Shown here piece by piece: positions 34,760 to 44,157 of a stretch of 64,000 nucleotides of DNA (its first letter is position 1; every line of letters starts with the position of its first letter). The position numbers and the translations under genes are program-made. This stretch comes from JAGVSR01 sp963708775 (lineage in GTDB: Bacteria; Pseudomonadota; Alphaproteobacteria; Rhizobiales; Hyphomicrobiaceae). The notes under the pieces were generated by a model. The model was not told the DNA's origin, ran no database searches, and was given only the letters and a program-made list of their open reading frames with translations. Location of the stretch: positions 1-64,000 of the forward strand of contig CAVPTI010000020.1 in assembly GCA_963708775.1 (NCBI GenBank). Direction: 5' to 3'.

Positions 34760-35227
34760 GCGCTCAAACTCCTTCGATCCCGCAAAGCAACGCCGCGCGT
34801 GCACGGAGGTTCCGGTGCAGGGCGAAGAGAATTGCAGTAAGGAGTGGCTGAGCTTAAAGTGTGTCGGACGGTGAGCGTAAGTTGCGCCTTGGTTTAAAGT
34901 CGATCCGAGTCGGCTTTGAACGGATCCCTCTCCCCTCAATGAAGTGTATGATGTTAGCGGCGCCTGCGCGCATTCCTCGGCGACTTCGGAGCGACTTCGG
35001 CCCGGATGGCTCACCCTCGCGTATCGCCTGGTCACTCCCCCAGGGGTAAGTCGATCCGTTCTTTCTTTTGCATCGATCGGATTTCGCGCTCGCGACAATA
35101 ATTGCGTTGATGCTCAGGTCTCGGGTCCGGCAACGCCAATGCGCATCGGCGCGTACCTTTCAAGATCGTTATGGCCGCATCAAGTTTTGCAAGATCGCCC
35201 TATTGAACCCCGACGTTTGGGTTTGAG

Positions 35228-35350
35228 ATGGTAATGTGGTTCAAAGGGACACCTCTCCTTATTCCCTGCGCTATGGCTTGTATTGGAATGCTGGCCCTCA
35301 CCAGTTGTGAAGCCCTAGCAGCATCCATTGCAAGTGCAATGACTGGTTGA
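35228..35350 (+). CDS. Possible small lipoprotein (40 aa)
   Basis: The short frame encodes MVMWFKGTPLLIPCAMACIG followed by MLALTSCEALAASIASAMTG. LALTSC fits a lipobox, and the tail would be a 14-residue surface peptide. There is no clear ribosome-binding site, and the setting is the gene-poor, repeat-rich stretch, so this may be chance. Confidence 0.25.
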   Translation: MVMWFKGTPLLIPCAMACIGMLALTSCEALAASIASAMTG

Positions 35351-35668
35351 GCATTGCGGCGTTTCAAGAATTGCCGGTCTATCAACGGGTGATATCGGTC
35401 GCACACGTAGGCAAAGCCCTAACCCATGTTCCCCCATCCGGTAGATGGTTAGGTCGTGGTCACACTGTTGGCCGCTCATCCGTTCCCCTCCAGGACGAGC
35501 GAATGACAAGCGCAAGTCAACGGTCGGCAAAAAGAAGGGCAAGCTTGTAAGCAGTCGCCTGTGTTGCGGCAACAAAATTGGCGAGAGATGTCAGGTTTGT
35601 TGCGCGCCTATCTCTTTAACGCCAGTTCGTATCGGCATCCGCAGCGAACGGGATAATTTTGGGTGTGC

Positions 35669-35957
35669 CACTTATCCCCGCCTCTACCCCTCCCCTAAAC
35701 TCCTCCTCATCTCCGTCCCTCACTAAAGGGGGCGTCGCTTAAGAGGCGTCTTGTGACGTGGGGCGGGGTGCAGAAGTTGCCGACGGTGCGTACGCACGTG
35801 CTCTCGGTGAGGCTCGGACCGGCCACCTGCTGGAACGCAGGCTGCGAAGAACGCGCTGAAACGTCGGTCGTATGCCAGAAATCCTGCGCGGGGCGGTCCG
35901 GGGGCCGCACCACTAAAACAAACTCAAGCGGCTCATCCGCCGCCCCGCCCCCTTCGC
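35669..35957. repeat. Dispersed ~285-bp repeat, copy 2
   Basis: This is the full-length counterpart of 1-282, in the same orientation. It ends with CGCCGCCCCGCCCCCTTCGC as copy 1 does. The middle third (about 35820-35915) is the best conserved, with only six or seven differences in 90 bp; the first 60 bp have diverged more. I see no flanking direct repeat that is convincing. Confidence 0.8.
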
Positions 35958-36076
35958 GTAACTGCGCGAGGGCGAGAATGAAAAAGGAGACCGTGGCCGT
36001 GCCGCTGGAATGCACCTTGGGTTGTATAGATCGCGAAGTTCGGTCGCTCGTTGTGTGCCTCGACATCGCTGCACAA

Positions 36077-36127
36077 TGGATCCCGGGCACCCCGGCCTTC
36101 GCCGGGGCAGGCTTGCCCGGGATGACA
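36077..36127. repeat. Nested palindromic element
   Basis: The outer stem ATCCCGGGCA/TGCCCGGGAT encloses the inner hairpin CCCCGGC-CTTC-GCCGGGG. The flanks TGGATCCCGGG and CCCGGGATGAC are those of a palindromic intergenic repeat common in alphaproteobacterial genomes. It lies between the dispersed repeat and the 75-bp tandem repeat. Confidence 0.75.
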
Positions 36128-36180
36128 TGTGTTGGCGCGGCGCAGAGGTGCACTTGCTTCAGTGCCGATGCGCTGAGCGC

Positions 36181-36311
36181 ACGTAGCCGACCGGCGTCGG
36201 CGTTAGCCGCCCCGGCCGGAGCGCGACCAGCGCGTGAGGCCAATCAGGTGGCCGCACGTAGCCGACCGGCGTCGGCGCTAGCCGCCCCGGCCGAAGCGCG
36301 ACCAGCGCAAG
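36181..36311. repeat. 75-bp tandem repeat, about 1.75 copies
   Basis: ACGTAGCCGACCGGCGTCGG begins at 36181 and again at 36256, a 75-bp period. The second copy breaks off near 36311, and a fragment (AACCAGCGCGTGA-TTCAATCAGGT) follows up to the stop of the downstream gene. Each unit contains CCGAC-CGGC-GTCGG, a small hairpin. The period is a multiple of three, so an open frame repeats RSRPASALAAPA, but this is not otherwise gene-like. Confidence 0.75.
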
Positions 36312-36340
36312 AAATGAGCGCAACCAGCGCGTGAATTCAA

Positions 36341-37555
36341 TCAGGTCTTCACTTTGAAAAGGTCGGCCTGATCGGCGACCTTGAGGTCCTTCACGTGCCA
36401 GGGCAGGCCGTGCTTTCCGATTTCATCCATGAACGGTTTGGAGGGGAGTTGCTCGACGTTGAAGACGCCTTTGCCCTTCCAGGCGCCCTGGAACATCATG
36501 ATCGCGCCGACCACCGGGGGCACGCCCGTGGTGTAGGAAACGGCCTGGGCGCCGGTTTCCTTGAACGCCTGCTCGTGATGGCAGACGTTGTAGATCATGG
36601 TGATTTTCTTCTTGCCGTTTTTCGTGCCGCGGAAAATGCAGCCAATCGAAGTCTTGCCGGTATAGCCTTTGCCCAGAGACGACGGCGGCGGCAGCAGCTC
36701 CTTCAGGAACTCCATCGGAATCACCGGATTGCCCTTGTACATGACGGGATCGATGCGCGTCATGCCGACGGACTGGAGCACGTCAAGGTGCTTGATGTAA
36801 TTGTCGGAGAACGTCATCCAGAAGCGGATCTGCTTCAGGCCCTTGATGTTCTTGACGAGGCTTTCCTCCTCCTCGTGATAGATGAGGTAAGACTTGCGCG
36901 GGCCGACTTCCGGGTAATCGATCATCGTGGAGATCGACAGCGGATCGATCTCGATCCACTTTCCGTCCTTCCAGTATTTGCCGCGCTGCGTGACTTCGCG
37001 CAGGTTGATCTCGGGATTGAAGTTGGTTGCGAACGACTTGCCGTGGCTGCCGTCGTTGCAGTCGATGATGTCGATGGTCTCGATTTCGTCGAACAGGTAC
37101 TCCTGCGCATAGGCGCAGTAGATGTTCGACTGACCGGGGTCGAAGCCGCAGCCGAGGACTGCCATGATGCCGGCGTCCTTGTACTTCTTGTGGTACGGCC
37201 ACTGCCACTTGTACGTGAATTTCGCCTCATCGCGCGGCTCGTAGTTCGCCGTGTCCATGTAGTGCACGCCAGCTTCGAGGCAGGCATCCATGATCGGCAA
37301 GTCCTGGTACGGCAGCGCCATGTTGATGACGAGGTCCGGCTTGACCTTCTTCAACAGCTTCACCGTCTCTTTGACGTTGTCGGCATCGACCTGAGAAATC
37401 TCGATCGGCGTCTTGCACTGCTTGGCGACCGCCTCGCAGCTTGCGAGACGGCGCGAGGCCAGATGCACCTTCTTGAACACGTCGCGGTTCATCGCGCACT
37501 TCTGCGCCGTGACGGAGCCGGCGGCTCCCGCGCCAATGATGAGAACGCTGTCCAA
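36341..37555 (-). CDS. Carboxynorspermidine synthase (saccharopine dehydrogenase family)
   Basis: This 404-residue enzyme reductively condenses aspartate semialdehyde with diaminopropane or putrescine to give carboxynorspermidine or carboxyspermidine, the substrate of NspC. It has the nucleotide-binding GAGAAGSVTAQKCA at the very N-terminus, NMALPYQDLPIMDACLEAGVHYMD, GCGFDPGQSNIYCAYAQEYLFDEI and YTTGVPPVVGAIMM. Length and motifs fit the CANSDH branch rather than lysine-forming saccharopine dehydrogenase. I take the TTG at 37555 with GGGAGG nine bases upstream; the ATG at 37603 would place that site inside the coding region. nspC lies at 8932. Confidence 0.88.
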   Translation of the reverse strand: MDSVLIIGAGAAGSVTAQKCAMNRDVFKKVHLASRRLASCEAVAKQCKTPIEISQVDADNVKETVKLLKKVKPDLVINMALPYQDLPIMDACLEAGVHYMDTANYEPRDEAKFTYKWQWPYHKKYKDAGIMAVLGCGFDPGQSNIYCAYAQEYLFDEIETIDIIDCNDGSHGKSFATNFNPEINLREVTQRGKYWKDGKWIEIDPLSISTMIDYPEVGPRKSYLIYHEEEESLVKNIKGLKQIRFWMTFSDNYIKHLDVLQSVGMTRIDPVMYKGNPVIPMEFLKELLPPPSSLGKGYTGKTSIGCIFRGTKNGKKKITMIYNVCHHEQAFKETGAQAVSYTTGVPPVVGAIMMFQGAWKGKGVFNVEQLPSKPFMDEIGKHGLPWHVKDLKVADQADLFKVKT

Positions 37556-37736
37556 GTTTCTAATCCTCCCGGTGAAGACCGCGGCTATGCTGGGCAGCCG
37601 CACGCGTCCGGCGCGTCACGCACCGAAGGCAGCGCAATTAGGGCACTTGAATGTCAAATACAATACGGTTCGGCGCGCGACGGCCAGCGTTCCATCAGTC
37701 GCTAAGACATATGCGTTGCGGCGGCGTCTGCAATTC

Positions 37737-38009
37737 TCAGTCCGTATCGGCGCCGCGGATGCCGCGCGTGGTGTAGAGGACCCAGAGTCCCGCCAGCGCA
37801 GCGCTCATGAGCGCCCAGCCCACGAGCCCCTGAACGCCCCAGATCCAGACAGACAAAACGAGGACACCGATATAGGTCAGCATCACTGCGAGGGCCGTGT
37901 CCTGCTCGCGAGCCTCGCGCCGTTCGGCGGCGAGCTTGTCGGGCGACTTGACTGCGTGGCGGACCGGTTCAGCGGACGTGACTTCGAAGAGTTTTGGATC
38001 GTGCAGCAT
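37737..38009 (-). CDS. Hypothetical membrane protein (90 aa)
   Basis: I do not recognise this protein. The N-terminal half is charged and probably cytoplasmic (SAEPVRHAVKSPDKLAAERREAREQD). Two helices follow (ALAVMLTYIGVLVLSVWIWG and LVGWALMSAALAGLWVLYT), and a short RGIRGADTD ends it. It is read divergently from purE. Confidence 0.55.
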   Translation of the reverse strand: MLHDPKLFEVTSAEPVRHAVKSPDKLAAERREAREQDTALAVMLTYIGVLVLSVWIWGVQGLVGWALMSAALAGLWVLYTTRGIRGADTD

Positions 38010-38234
38010 CTGGCAGTTTTTCCCAGTTGGACACGCCCATTAACCCGGCCTGCCCGCGTTGCTCCCCGGCGAACCCTACAGCGCGGCCGCCGCGCTCTAA
38101 CTGGGCGGAAGTCTGATGCAGCGCAACATGCGACCTGTGCGACGCGTCGGCACGCCGTGGAAGCCCGTAGTGCTTGTAAATCCGACAGATATCCTCTAGA
38201 CCCGCCGCTTTCTTGCGGGGACGACACCCTTCCG

Positions 38235-38729
38235 ATGGCCAAAATCACCCCTCTCGTCGGCATCATCATGGGGAGCCAGTCCGACTGGCCGACCCTCAAG
38301 GCCGCGGCCAACATCCTGGCTGACCTGGGCGTGCCTTACGAAGCCAAGATCGTCTCAGCGCATCGGACGCCGGACCGGCTATGCGACTACGCCAAAACGG
38401 CCAAGGAGCGGGGCCTGAAGGTCATTATTGCGGGTGCAGGCGGGGCCGCGCATCTGCCGGGCATGACGGCTTCCATGACGCCGTTGCCGGTGCTGGGCGT
38501 GCCGGTCGTCAGCAAGACCTTGAACGGCGTCGACAGTCTGTATTCGATCGTCCAAATGCCAGCCGGAGTGCCCGTCGGCACGTTGGCGATCGGTGAAGCC
38601 GGGGCAACAAACGCGGGATTGCTCGCGGCTCAGGTGCTGGCGCTGAACGACGTGGCTTTGGCGCGGCGCATCGACGCCTATCGCGCAAAGCAAACGTCGT
38701 CGGTCGCCGAAACGCCGAAGGACGCGTGA
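38235..38729 (+). CDS. purE: 5-(carboxyamino)imidazole ribonucleotide mutase
   Basis: PurE moves the carboxylate of N5-CAIR to C4 in purine synthesis. The 164-residue protein has the class I hallmarks GIIMGSQSDWPTLKAA, VSAHRTPDRLCDYAK, IIAGAGGAAHLPGM and NGVDSLYSIVQMPAGVPVGTLAIG. The ATG at 38235 begins family sequence; the same frame is open far upstream without meaning. purK follows nine bases after the stop, an operon. Confidence 0.96.
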   Translation: MAKITPLVGIIMGSQSDWPTLKAAANILADLGVPYEAKIVSAHRTPDRLCDYAKTAKERGLKVIIAGAGGAAHLPGMTASMTPLPVLGVPVVSKTLNGVDSLYSIVQMPAGVPVGTLAIGEAGATNAGLLAAQVLALNDVALARRIDAYRAKQTSSVAETPKDA

Positions 38730-38738
38730 GCGCCGCCC

Positions 38739-39824
38739 ATGACCGCGCTTCCCCCAGGTTCAACGATTGGAATTCTCGGCTCTGGGCAACTCGGTCGAAT
38801 GTTGGCGCTCGCGGCTGCGCGGCTCGGCTTCAAGTGCCACATCTACTCCGACGTCGCCGGCCCCGCATTCGACGTATGCGATGCTCATACGATTGCGCCC
38901 TACGACGATCAGGCAGCGCTGACGGCTTTCGCGCGAACGATCTGTGTTGCAACCTATGAATTCGAGAACATCCCCGTTGCAACCGTGGAGTTTTTGAGCG
39001 CGATCGTACCCGTGCGTCCCGGCGCGAAGGCGCTCGCTTGCGCGCAGGACCGCATCAACGAGAAGACGCTGGCTCGCCAGTTAGGCGCAGAAACCGCGCC
39101 GTTTCATGACGTCAACAGTCGGGCGGATCTCGATACAGCGATCGACGCCACCGGCGTACCGGCGGTGCTGAAGACACGCCGTTTCGGATATGACGGCAAG
39201 GGGCAGGCGAAAATCCTGGCGAGGGGCGATGCGGATGCGGCTTGGGCTGCAATGCTCGATCAGCCCTCGATCCTGGAGGGTTTCGTTACATTCGACCGCG
39301 AGGTTTCGGTCGTTGCCGCACGCTCACTCGATGGCGCATTCCGAGCTTTCGAGGTGACTGAGAACGAACACCGCAATCACATCCTGCATCGCTCCGTTGC
39401 GCCGGCACGCATGGGCGCGGAAGCCGCGACCGAGGCGTTGGAGACGGCGCGGCGCATTGCGACTGCGCTCGACTACGTCGGGGTATTCGCGATCGAATAC
39501 TTCGCGGTCACGATCGATGGTCGCGAGCATGTGTACGTCAACGAGATGGCGCCGAGGGTCCACAACTCGGGTCACTGGACAATGGACGGCGCGGAGACCT
39601 CGCAGTTCGAGCAGCACATTCGCGCAATCGCCGGCTGGCCGCTGGGATCCACGCGTTTGAAGTCTGCCGGAGTGGAGATGATCAACCTCATCGGCGACGA
39701 AATTCTTGCCTGGGAGAAGATCGCTGGCGAGCCTGGAGCGTTCCTACATCATTACGGAAAGACGGAGGTTCGGCCGGGGCGTAAGATGGGGCACGTCAAT
39801 AGGCTGCTGGCGAAGGCACCCTAA
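38739..39824 (+). CDS. purK: 5-(carboxyamino)imidazole ribonucleotide synthase
   Basis: PurK makes N5-CAIR from AIR, bicarbonate and ATP. The 361-residue ATP-grasp protein shows TIGILGSGQLGRMLALAAAR, TYEFENIPV, LKTRRFGYDGKGQAKI, EGFVTFDREVSVVAAR, VNEMAPRVHNSGHWTMDGA and SQFEQHIRAI. The product feeds PurE, encoded immediately upstream. No terminator is obvious before rpsU. Confidence 0.96.
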   Translation: MTALPPGSTIGILGSGQLGRMLALAAARLGFKCHIYSDVAGPAFDVCDAHTIAPYDDQAALTAFARTICVATYEFENIPVATVEFLSAIVPVRPGAKALACAQDRINEKTLARQLGAETAPFHDVNSRADLDTAIDATGVPAVLKTRRFGYDGKGQAKILARGDADAAWAAMLDQPSILEGFVTFDREVSVVAARSLDGAFRAFEVTENEHRNHILHRSVAPARMGAEAATEALETARRIATALDYVGVFAIEYFAVTIDGREHVYVNEMAPRVHNSGHWTMDGAETSQFEQHIRAIAGWPLGSTRLKSAGVEMINLIGDEILAWEKIAGEPGAFLHHYGKTEVRPGRKMGHVNRLLAKAP

Positions 39825-40009
39825 ATTCGGGTTGCTGGGGCATCATTTAGGTTATCCTCGGCCCGGCACGGTGATGGACAATTCAGAATTCCTTTGTTAA
39901 AAGCCGCCTCACGAAATACCCCCGGGGCTGCAGGGCGAACAACGCTCGCGGCGTCGGTTCTCGTTTTTCTCTAAACAAATCAACCTGATACCAGCAGAGG
40001 TTCAGTCTC

Positions 40010-40366
40010 TTGCAAGTTCTCGTTCGTGACAACAACGTCGACCAGGCCCTCAAGGCGCTCAAGAAAAAGATGCAGCGCGAGGGTATTTTCCGCGAAATGA
40101 AGCTGCGGAACTACTTCGAAAAGCCTTCCGAGAAGAAGGCGCGTGAGAAGGCGGAAGCTGTGCGCCGCGCGCGCAAACTTGCCCGTAAGAAGCTGCAGCG
40201 TGAAGGCCTGCTGCCCTCCAAGCCGGTCGCACCGCGCGGTGGTCCGGGTGCCAAGGGTCCTGGCGGCGGTCGTTCTTCCGGCGGCGGCTTTGGTGGCGGC
40301 GGCGGCGGTGGCTTCGGTGGCGGCTACGGCGGCGGTGCCGGCGGCGGTTCGTCGTTCGGCGGCTGA
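40010..40366 (+). CDS. rpsU: 30S ribosomal protein S21 with glycine-rich tail
   Basis: Residues 1-70 are a normal bacterial S21: MQVLVRDNNVDQALKALKKK, GIFREMKLRNYFEKPSEKK and RRARKLARKKLQREGLLP. Residues about 76-118 form an unusual Gly/Ser/Phe/Tyr-rich low-complexity tail (GGGFGGG-type). S21 binds the small subunit near the anti-Shine-Dalgarno region. The start is TTG at 40010, with GAGG upstream (AGAGGTTCAGTCTC). A strong terminator follows at 40393. The 185 bp before the gene contain no other feature I can support. Confidence 0.92.
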   Translation: MQVLVRDNNVDQALKALKKKMQREGIFREMKLRNYFEKPSEKKAREKAEAVRRARKLARKKLQREGLLPSKPVAPRGGPGAKGPGGGRSSGGGFGGGGGGGFGGGYGGGAGGGSSFGG

Positions 40367-40392
40367 TCTTTCACATCACGATTGCGAATTTT

Positions 40393-40430
40393 TCAGGCCG
40401 CGCGGCATCCCCGCGCGGCCTGAGCCTTTT
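40393..40430 (+). terminator. Rho-independent terminator after rpsU
   Basis: The 13-base stem TCAGGCCGCGCGG/CCGCGCGGCCTGA with a short loop is followed by GCCTTTT. The T tract is on the plus strand, so it serves rpsU. Confidence 0.85.
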
Positions 40431-40440
40431 ATACTCAGAG

Positions 40441-41280
40441 CTAGTGAAGAGTTGGCTCGCTGCCTGTGGCTGGACGCATCGGAAAATGAGCTGCCAGCCA
40501 CGTGTAAATGGCCTCATAGGAGCCGAAGAGGTAATGGTCCGAGTGGCCCGCGCCGGGGAAAGTCGCCAGTTTTACAGTTCCCTGCATCGCGGCGGCGACG
40601 CGCCGGCTCATCTCAACAGGAATGACGTCATCTGCCTCGCCATGCACGATCAGCACGGGTGCCTTCACCCTTCCCGCCGACTGCAGCGTCTCGTAGCGAT
40701 CGGTCATCAGCCAGCGCGCCGGCAAGTAGGGATAGTGAAGCGTTGCGAGATCCACGATCGAGGTGTAGGGCGCATCCAGTATGACCCCGCCGACCTCTCG
40801 CTGGGCGGCAACCTGGACCGCTACTCCCGTGCCGAGCAACTCGCCATACACAACAATTTCAGACGGGGACACGCCGCTCGCGCGCACAGCGTCATACACC
40901 TCCAGGGCATCTGCGACGTTGGCTTTTTCCGATGGTGTGCCAGCGCTTCCCCCGAAGCCACGATAGGTCATCATGACGAGGCCGTAGCCATGCGCCATGT
41001 ACTTGCGGATGCGCTCGGAGCGGGTCACGAACGAGCCGCCATTGCCGTGAAAGTACAGCAGCGTCGGGCGTCCGGGTTTCGCCGCGCCCCACCACGTCAG
41101 CACGCGGGTGCCGTCGGCCATTTCCAACTCGCGCTCGGCAACGTTGGGCAGTTCGGCCTCCGCGGGAGTCGTGCGTCGCGTGTCTGGGAAGTAAAGCAGT
41201 CGCTGCTGAATTGCCTTGGTGCCGAAATGAGCGAGAATTGCGAGAACGGCCAAAAGAGCGAGGCTTTTGAGGACGATCAT
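40441..41280 (-). CDS. Membrane-anchored alpha/beta hydrolase lacking the nucleophile Ser
   Basis: This 279-residue protein has an N-terminal helix (IVLKSLALLAVLAILAHFG) and an alpha/beta hydrolase domain of the BEM46/YfhR type: LLYFHGNGGSF, MMTYRGFGGSAGTPSE, VHGEADDVIP with the Asp and GAGHSDHY with the His. The nucleophile elbow reads YGELLGTG where relatives have YGESLGTG, so residue 148 is Leu (codon TTG, one change from TCG). As read, it cannot work as a serine hydrolase. A single-base error or a true loss of activity are both possible. Confidence 0.85.
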   Translation of the reverse strand: MIVLKSLALLAVLAILAHFGTKAIQQRLLYFPDTRRTTPAEAELPNVAERELEMADGTRVLTWWGAAKPGRPTLLYFHGNGGSFVTRSERIRKYMAHGYGLVMMTYRGFGGSAGTPSEKANVADALEVYDAVRASGVSPSEIVVYGELLGTGVAVQVAAQREVGGVILDAPYTSIVDLATLHYPYLPARWLMTDRYETLQSAGRVKAPVLIVHGEADDVIPVEMSRRVAAAMQGTVKLATFPGAGHSDHYLFGSYEAIYTWLAAHFPMRPATGSEPTLH

Positions 41281-41407
41281 CTACGGCCTGTCCAAATGAA
41301 AAAGCTGTGCGCTCGGCGCCGAAGTCCGGCAAGCCCCCCGCGGCTCGCACAATCGCAACGCAAGGAGACCCTCGCCAATACAAGCAGTTGAGCCGCGGAG
41401 GCCAAAC

Positions 41408-42002
41408 TCAGCGGAGACCTTCAGCCAGAACAGGCGGAGGGGGCGGTGTGAACCCGGCGGGATCGACAATGTTCTCTTCGGACGGATCGTCGAAACAGGC
41501 AAGCAAGCGCTGCGATCGCACGGGCCCGGGCAGATGGCCGAAGGCGGAGCCGCGGCTCACCGCAATGTACGGCGTGAAAGCGACCACGTCGTCTCTCGTC
41601 AGCAAGCCGTCGCGGCGGCCTTGCTTGATCGCGTAGCAGTCGGCTTCGTTTTCACTCGTCTGGGTTGGATAGAACACGTGGCCGAGGATGTGATGCGCAC
41701 ACTCGTGATTGAAGAAGAAAACCTGCAGCTTGTCGGGGAGCGTATCGAGGCGCCGCTTGTTGAGTGTAATGATCGGCATGCGATTGACGATCCGCGCGTG
41801 GGCGACATCACCCAAATCATCCATATGGATCGAGCGAACAGTCTGGCCGCGGAAGTCGCGGCAGGAGAGTTCCTGGCCGCCGATCTTGATGCGAGTTTGC
41901 AGCCCTTCGCGTGCGCTCTGCTCCGCAAAAGCGGCGGTGGTGAGTGCACACCCCCATAGCTGCAGCTAGAGATAACAAGGCTCGCCGTGCGGTCCACCCC
42001 AT
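41408..42002 (-). pseudogene. Secreted HExxH metalloprotease-like protein, one frame change
   Basis: The gene starts at ATG 42002, six bases after AAGGAG, with the signal peptide MGWTARRALLSLAAAMG. A run of five G (plus-strand C run at 41951-41955) carries one base too many; correcting it joins the signal to CALTTAAFAEQS and on to GGQELSCRDFRGQTVRSIHM. The domain then has FFFNHECAHHILGH, an HExxH zinc-site motif, plus a paired-cysteine-free C-terminus rich in proline. The joined length is about 197 residues. The family is unresolved; it may be a peptidase or a metal-binding relic. Confidence 0.65.
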
Positions 42003-42183
42003 GCGCATCTCCTTCGAAGCGGACACCGCCGTGCCCCTTTGCCGAAAGACGTAACTAACAGGCTAACGCGGATTCTAAGGTCCGTGGATCAAAAAATGTG
42101 TCAGTCGTGTTGCAACATGAAGAGTGGCAGCATGTCGCCTCAGGAGGTCAATACGCGAGCTAGGGTGTGAGTTCCCGTAATGC

Positions 42184-42212
42184 AAAAAGGCCCCACCTCG
42201 CGGCGGGGCCTT
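42184..42212 (-). terminator. Rho-independent terminator of the pnt operon
   Basis: AAGGCCCC and GGGGCCTT form an eight-base stem with a ten-base loop, and the minus strand continues with a T run. It lies 30 bases beyond the pntB stop. Confidence 0.85.
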
Positions 42213-42241
42213 ATTCAGCGTTAAAGATCCGTGGATGTTCG

Positions 42242-43663
<1,422 letters not shown>

Positions 43664-43719
43664 CGGCTCACTTCCGGAACGGTCTTATGGGGTTATGTGG
43701 AGGCATCCAAGAACGTGGC

Positions 43720-44115
43720 TCACTTCTTCGGAGCCGCGTCCTTCTTCTTGTACATTGCAAGCATTCGGTTGGTGACGAGGAAGCCGCCGAAGATGTTGAT
43801 CGACGCCATCACGAGGGCGAGAAAACCAAACAGTTTCGCGAAGACGCTGTCGGCTTCCGTCAGCGCCACGCCAACAGCGAGAAGCGCACCGACCACGATG
43901 ACCGAGGAAATCGCGTTCGTGACGCTCATGAGAGGCGTATGCAGAGCTGGCGTCACCGACCAGACGACATAGTAGCCGACGAAGACCGCAATCACGAAGA
44001 CCATCAGCTCATAGACGACTGGACTGACCGCATTCGCTTCGCTAGCGGCGAATGCCGACGTCGGCGCGAGCGCCAGCAGTCCAGCCATCGCCATAAGATT
44101 GAAAATGGAACGCAT
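43720..44115 (-). CDS. pntAB: NAD(P) transhydrogenase subunit alpha, membrane part
   Basis: This 131-residue protein has three or four helices after a short N-terminal hydrophobic segment and contains VYELMVFVIAVFVGYYVVW, TPLMSVTNAISSVIVVGALL and AKLFGFLALVMASINIFGGFLVTNRML, the conserved membrane helices of the alpha subunit. In this organism type the alpha subunit is split into two genes, as in Rhodospirillum. It lies between pntAA and pntB. Confidence 0.93.
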   Translation of the reverse strand: MRSIFNLMAMAGLLALAPTSAFAASEANAVSPVVYELMVFVIAVFVGYYVVWSVTPALHTPLMSVTNAISSVIVVGALLAVGVALTEADSVFAKLFGFLALVMASINIFGGFLVTNRMLAMYKKKDAAPKK

Positions 44116-44157
44116 CGTTTCGTCTCCTGCCCGCGCTCTTTGCAGCGGTTGAAAGCG

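Larger units (their letters stand above)
34860..36340. other. Gene-poor stretch
   Basis: This 1.5-kb stretch contains no gene I can support with confidence. It holds one doubtful 40-residue lipoprotein frame, the second copy of the dispersed repeat, a palindrome and a 75-bp tandem repeat. The GC content is lower and uneven between about 35080 and 35670, suggesting remodelled or acquired DNA. Confidence 0.6.

Noticed and set aside
36181..36311. 75-bp tandem repeat as a CRISPR array
   Set aside because: The whole unit repeats with no variable spacers and there are fewer than two full copies; no cas genes are near.
36395..37705. 436-codon plus-strand frame opposite carboxynorspermidine synthase
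   Set aside because: It is antisense to a well-supported gene and has no recognisable motif.
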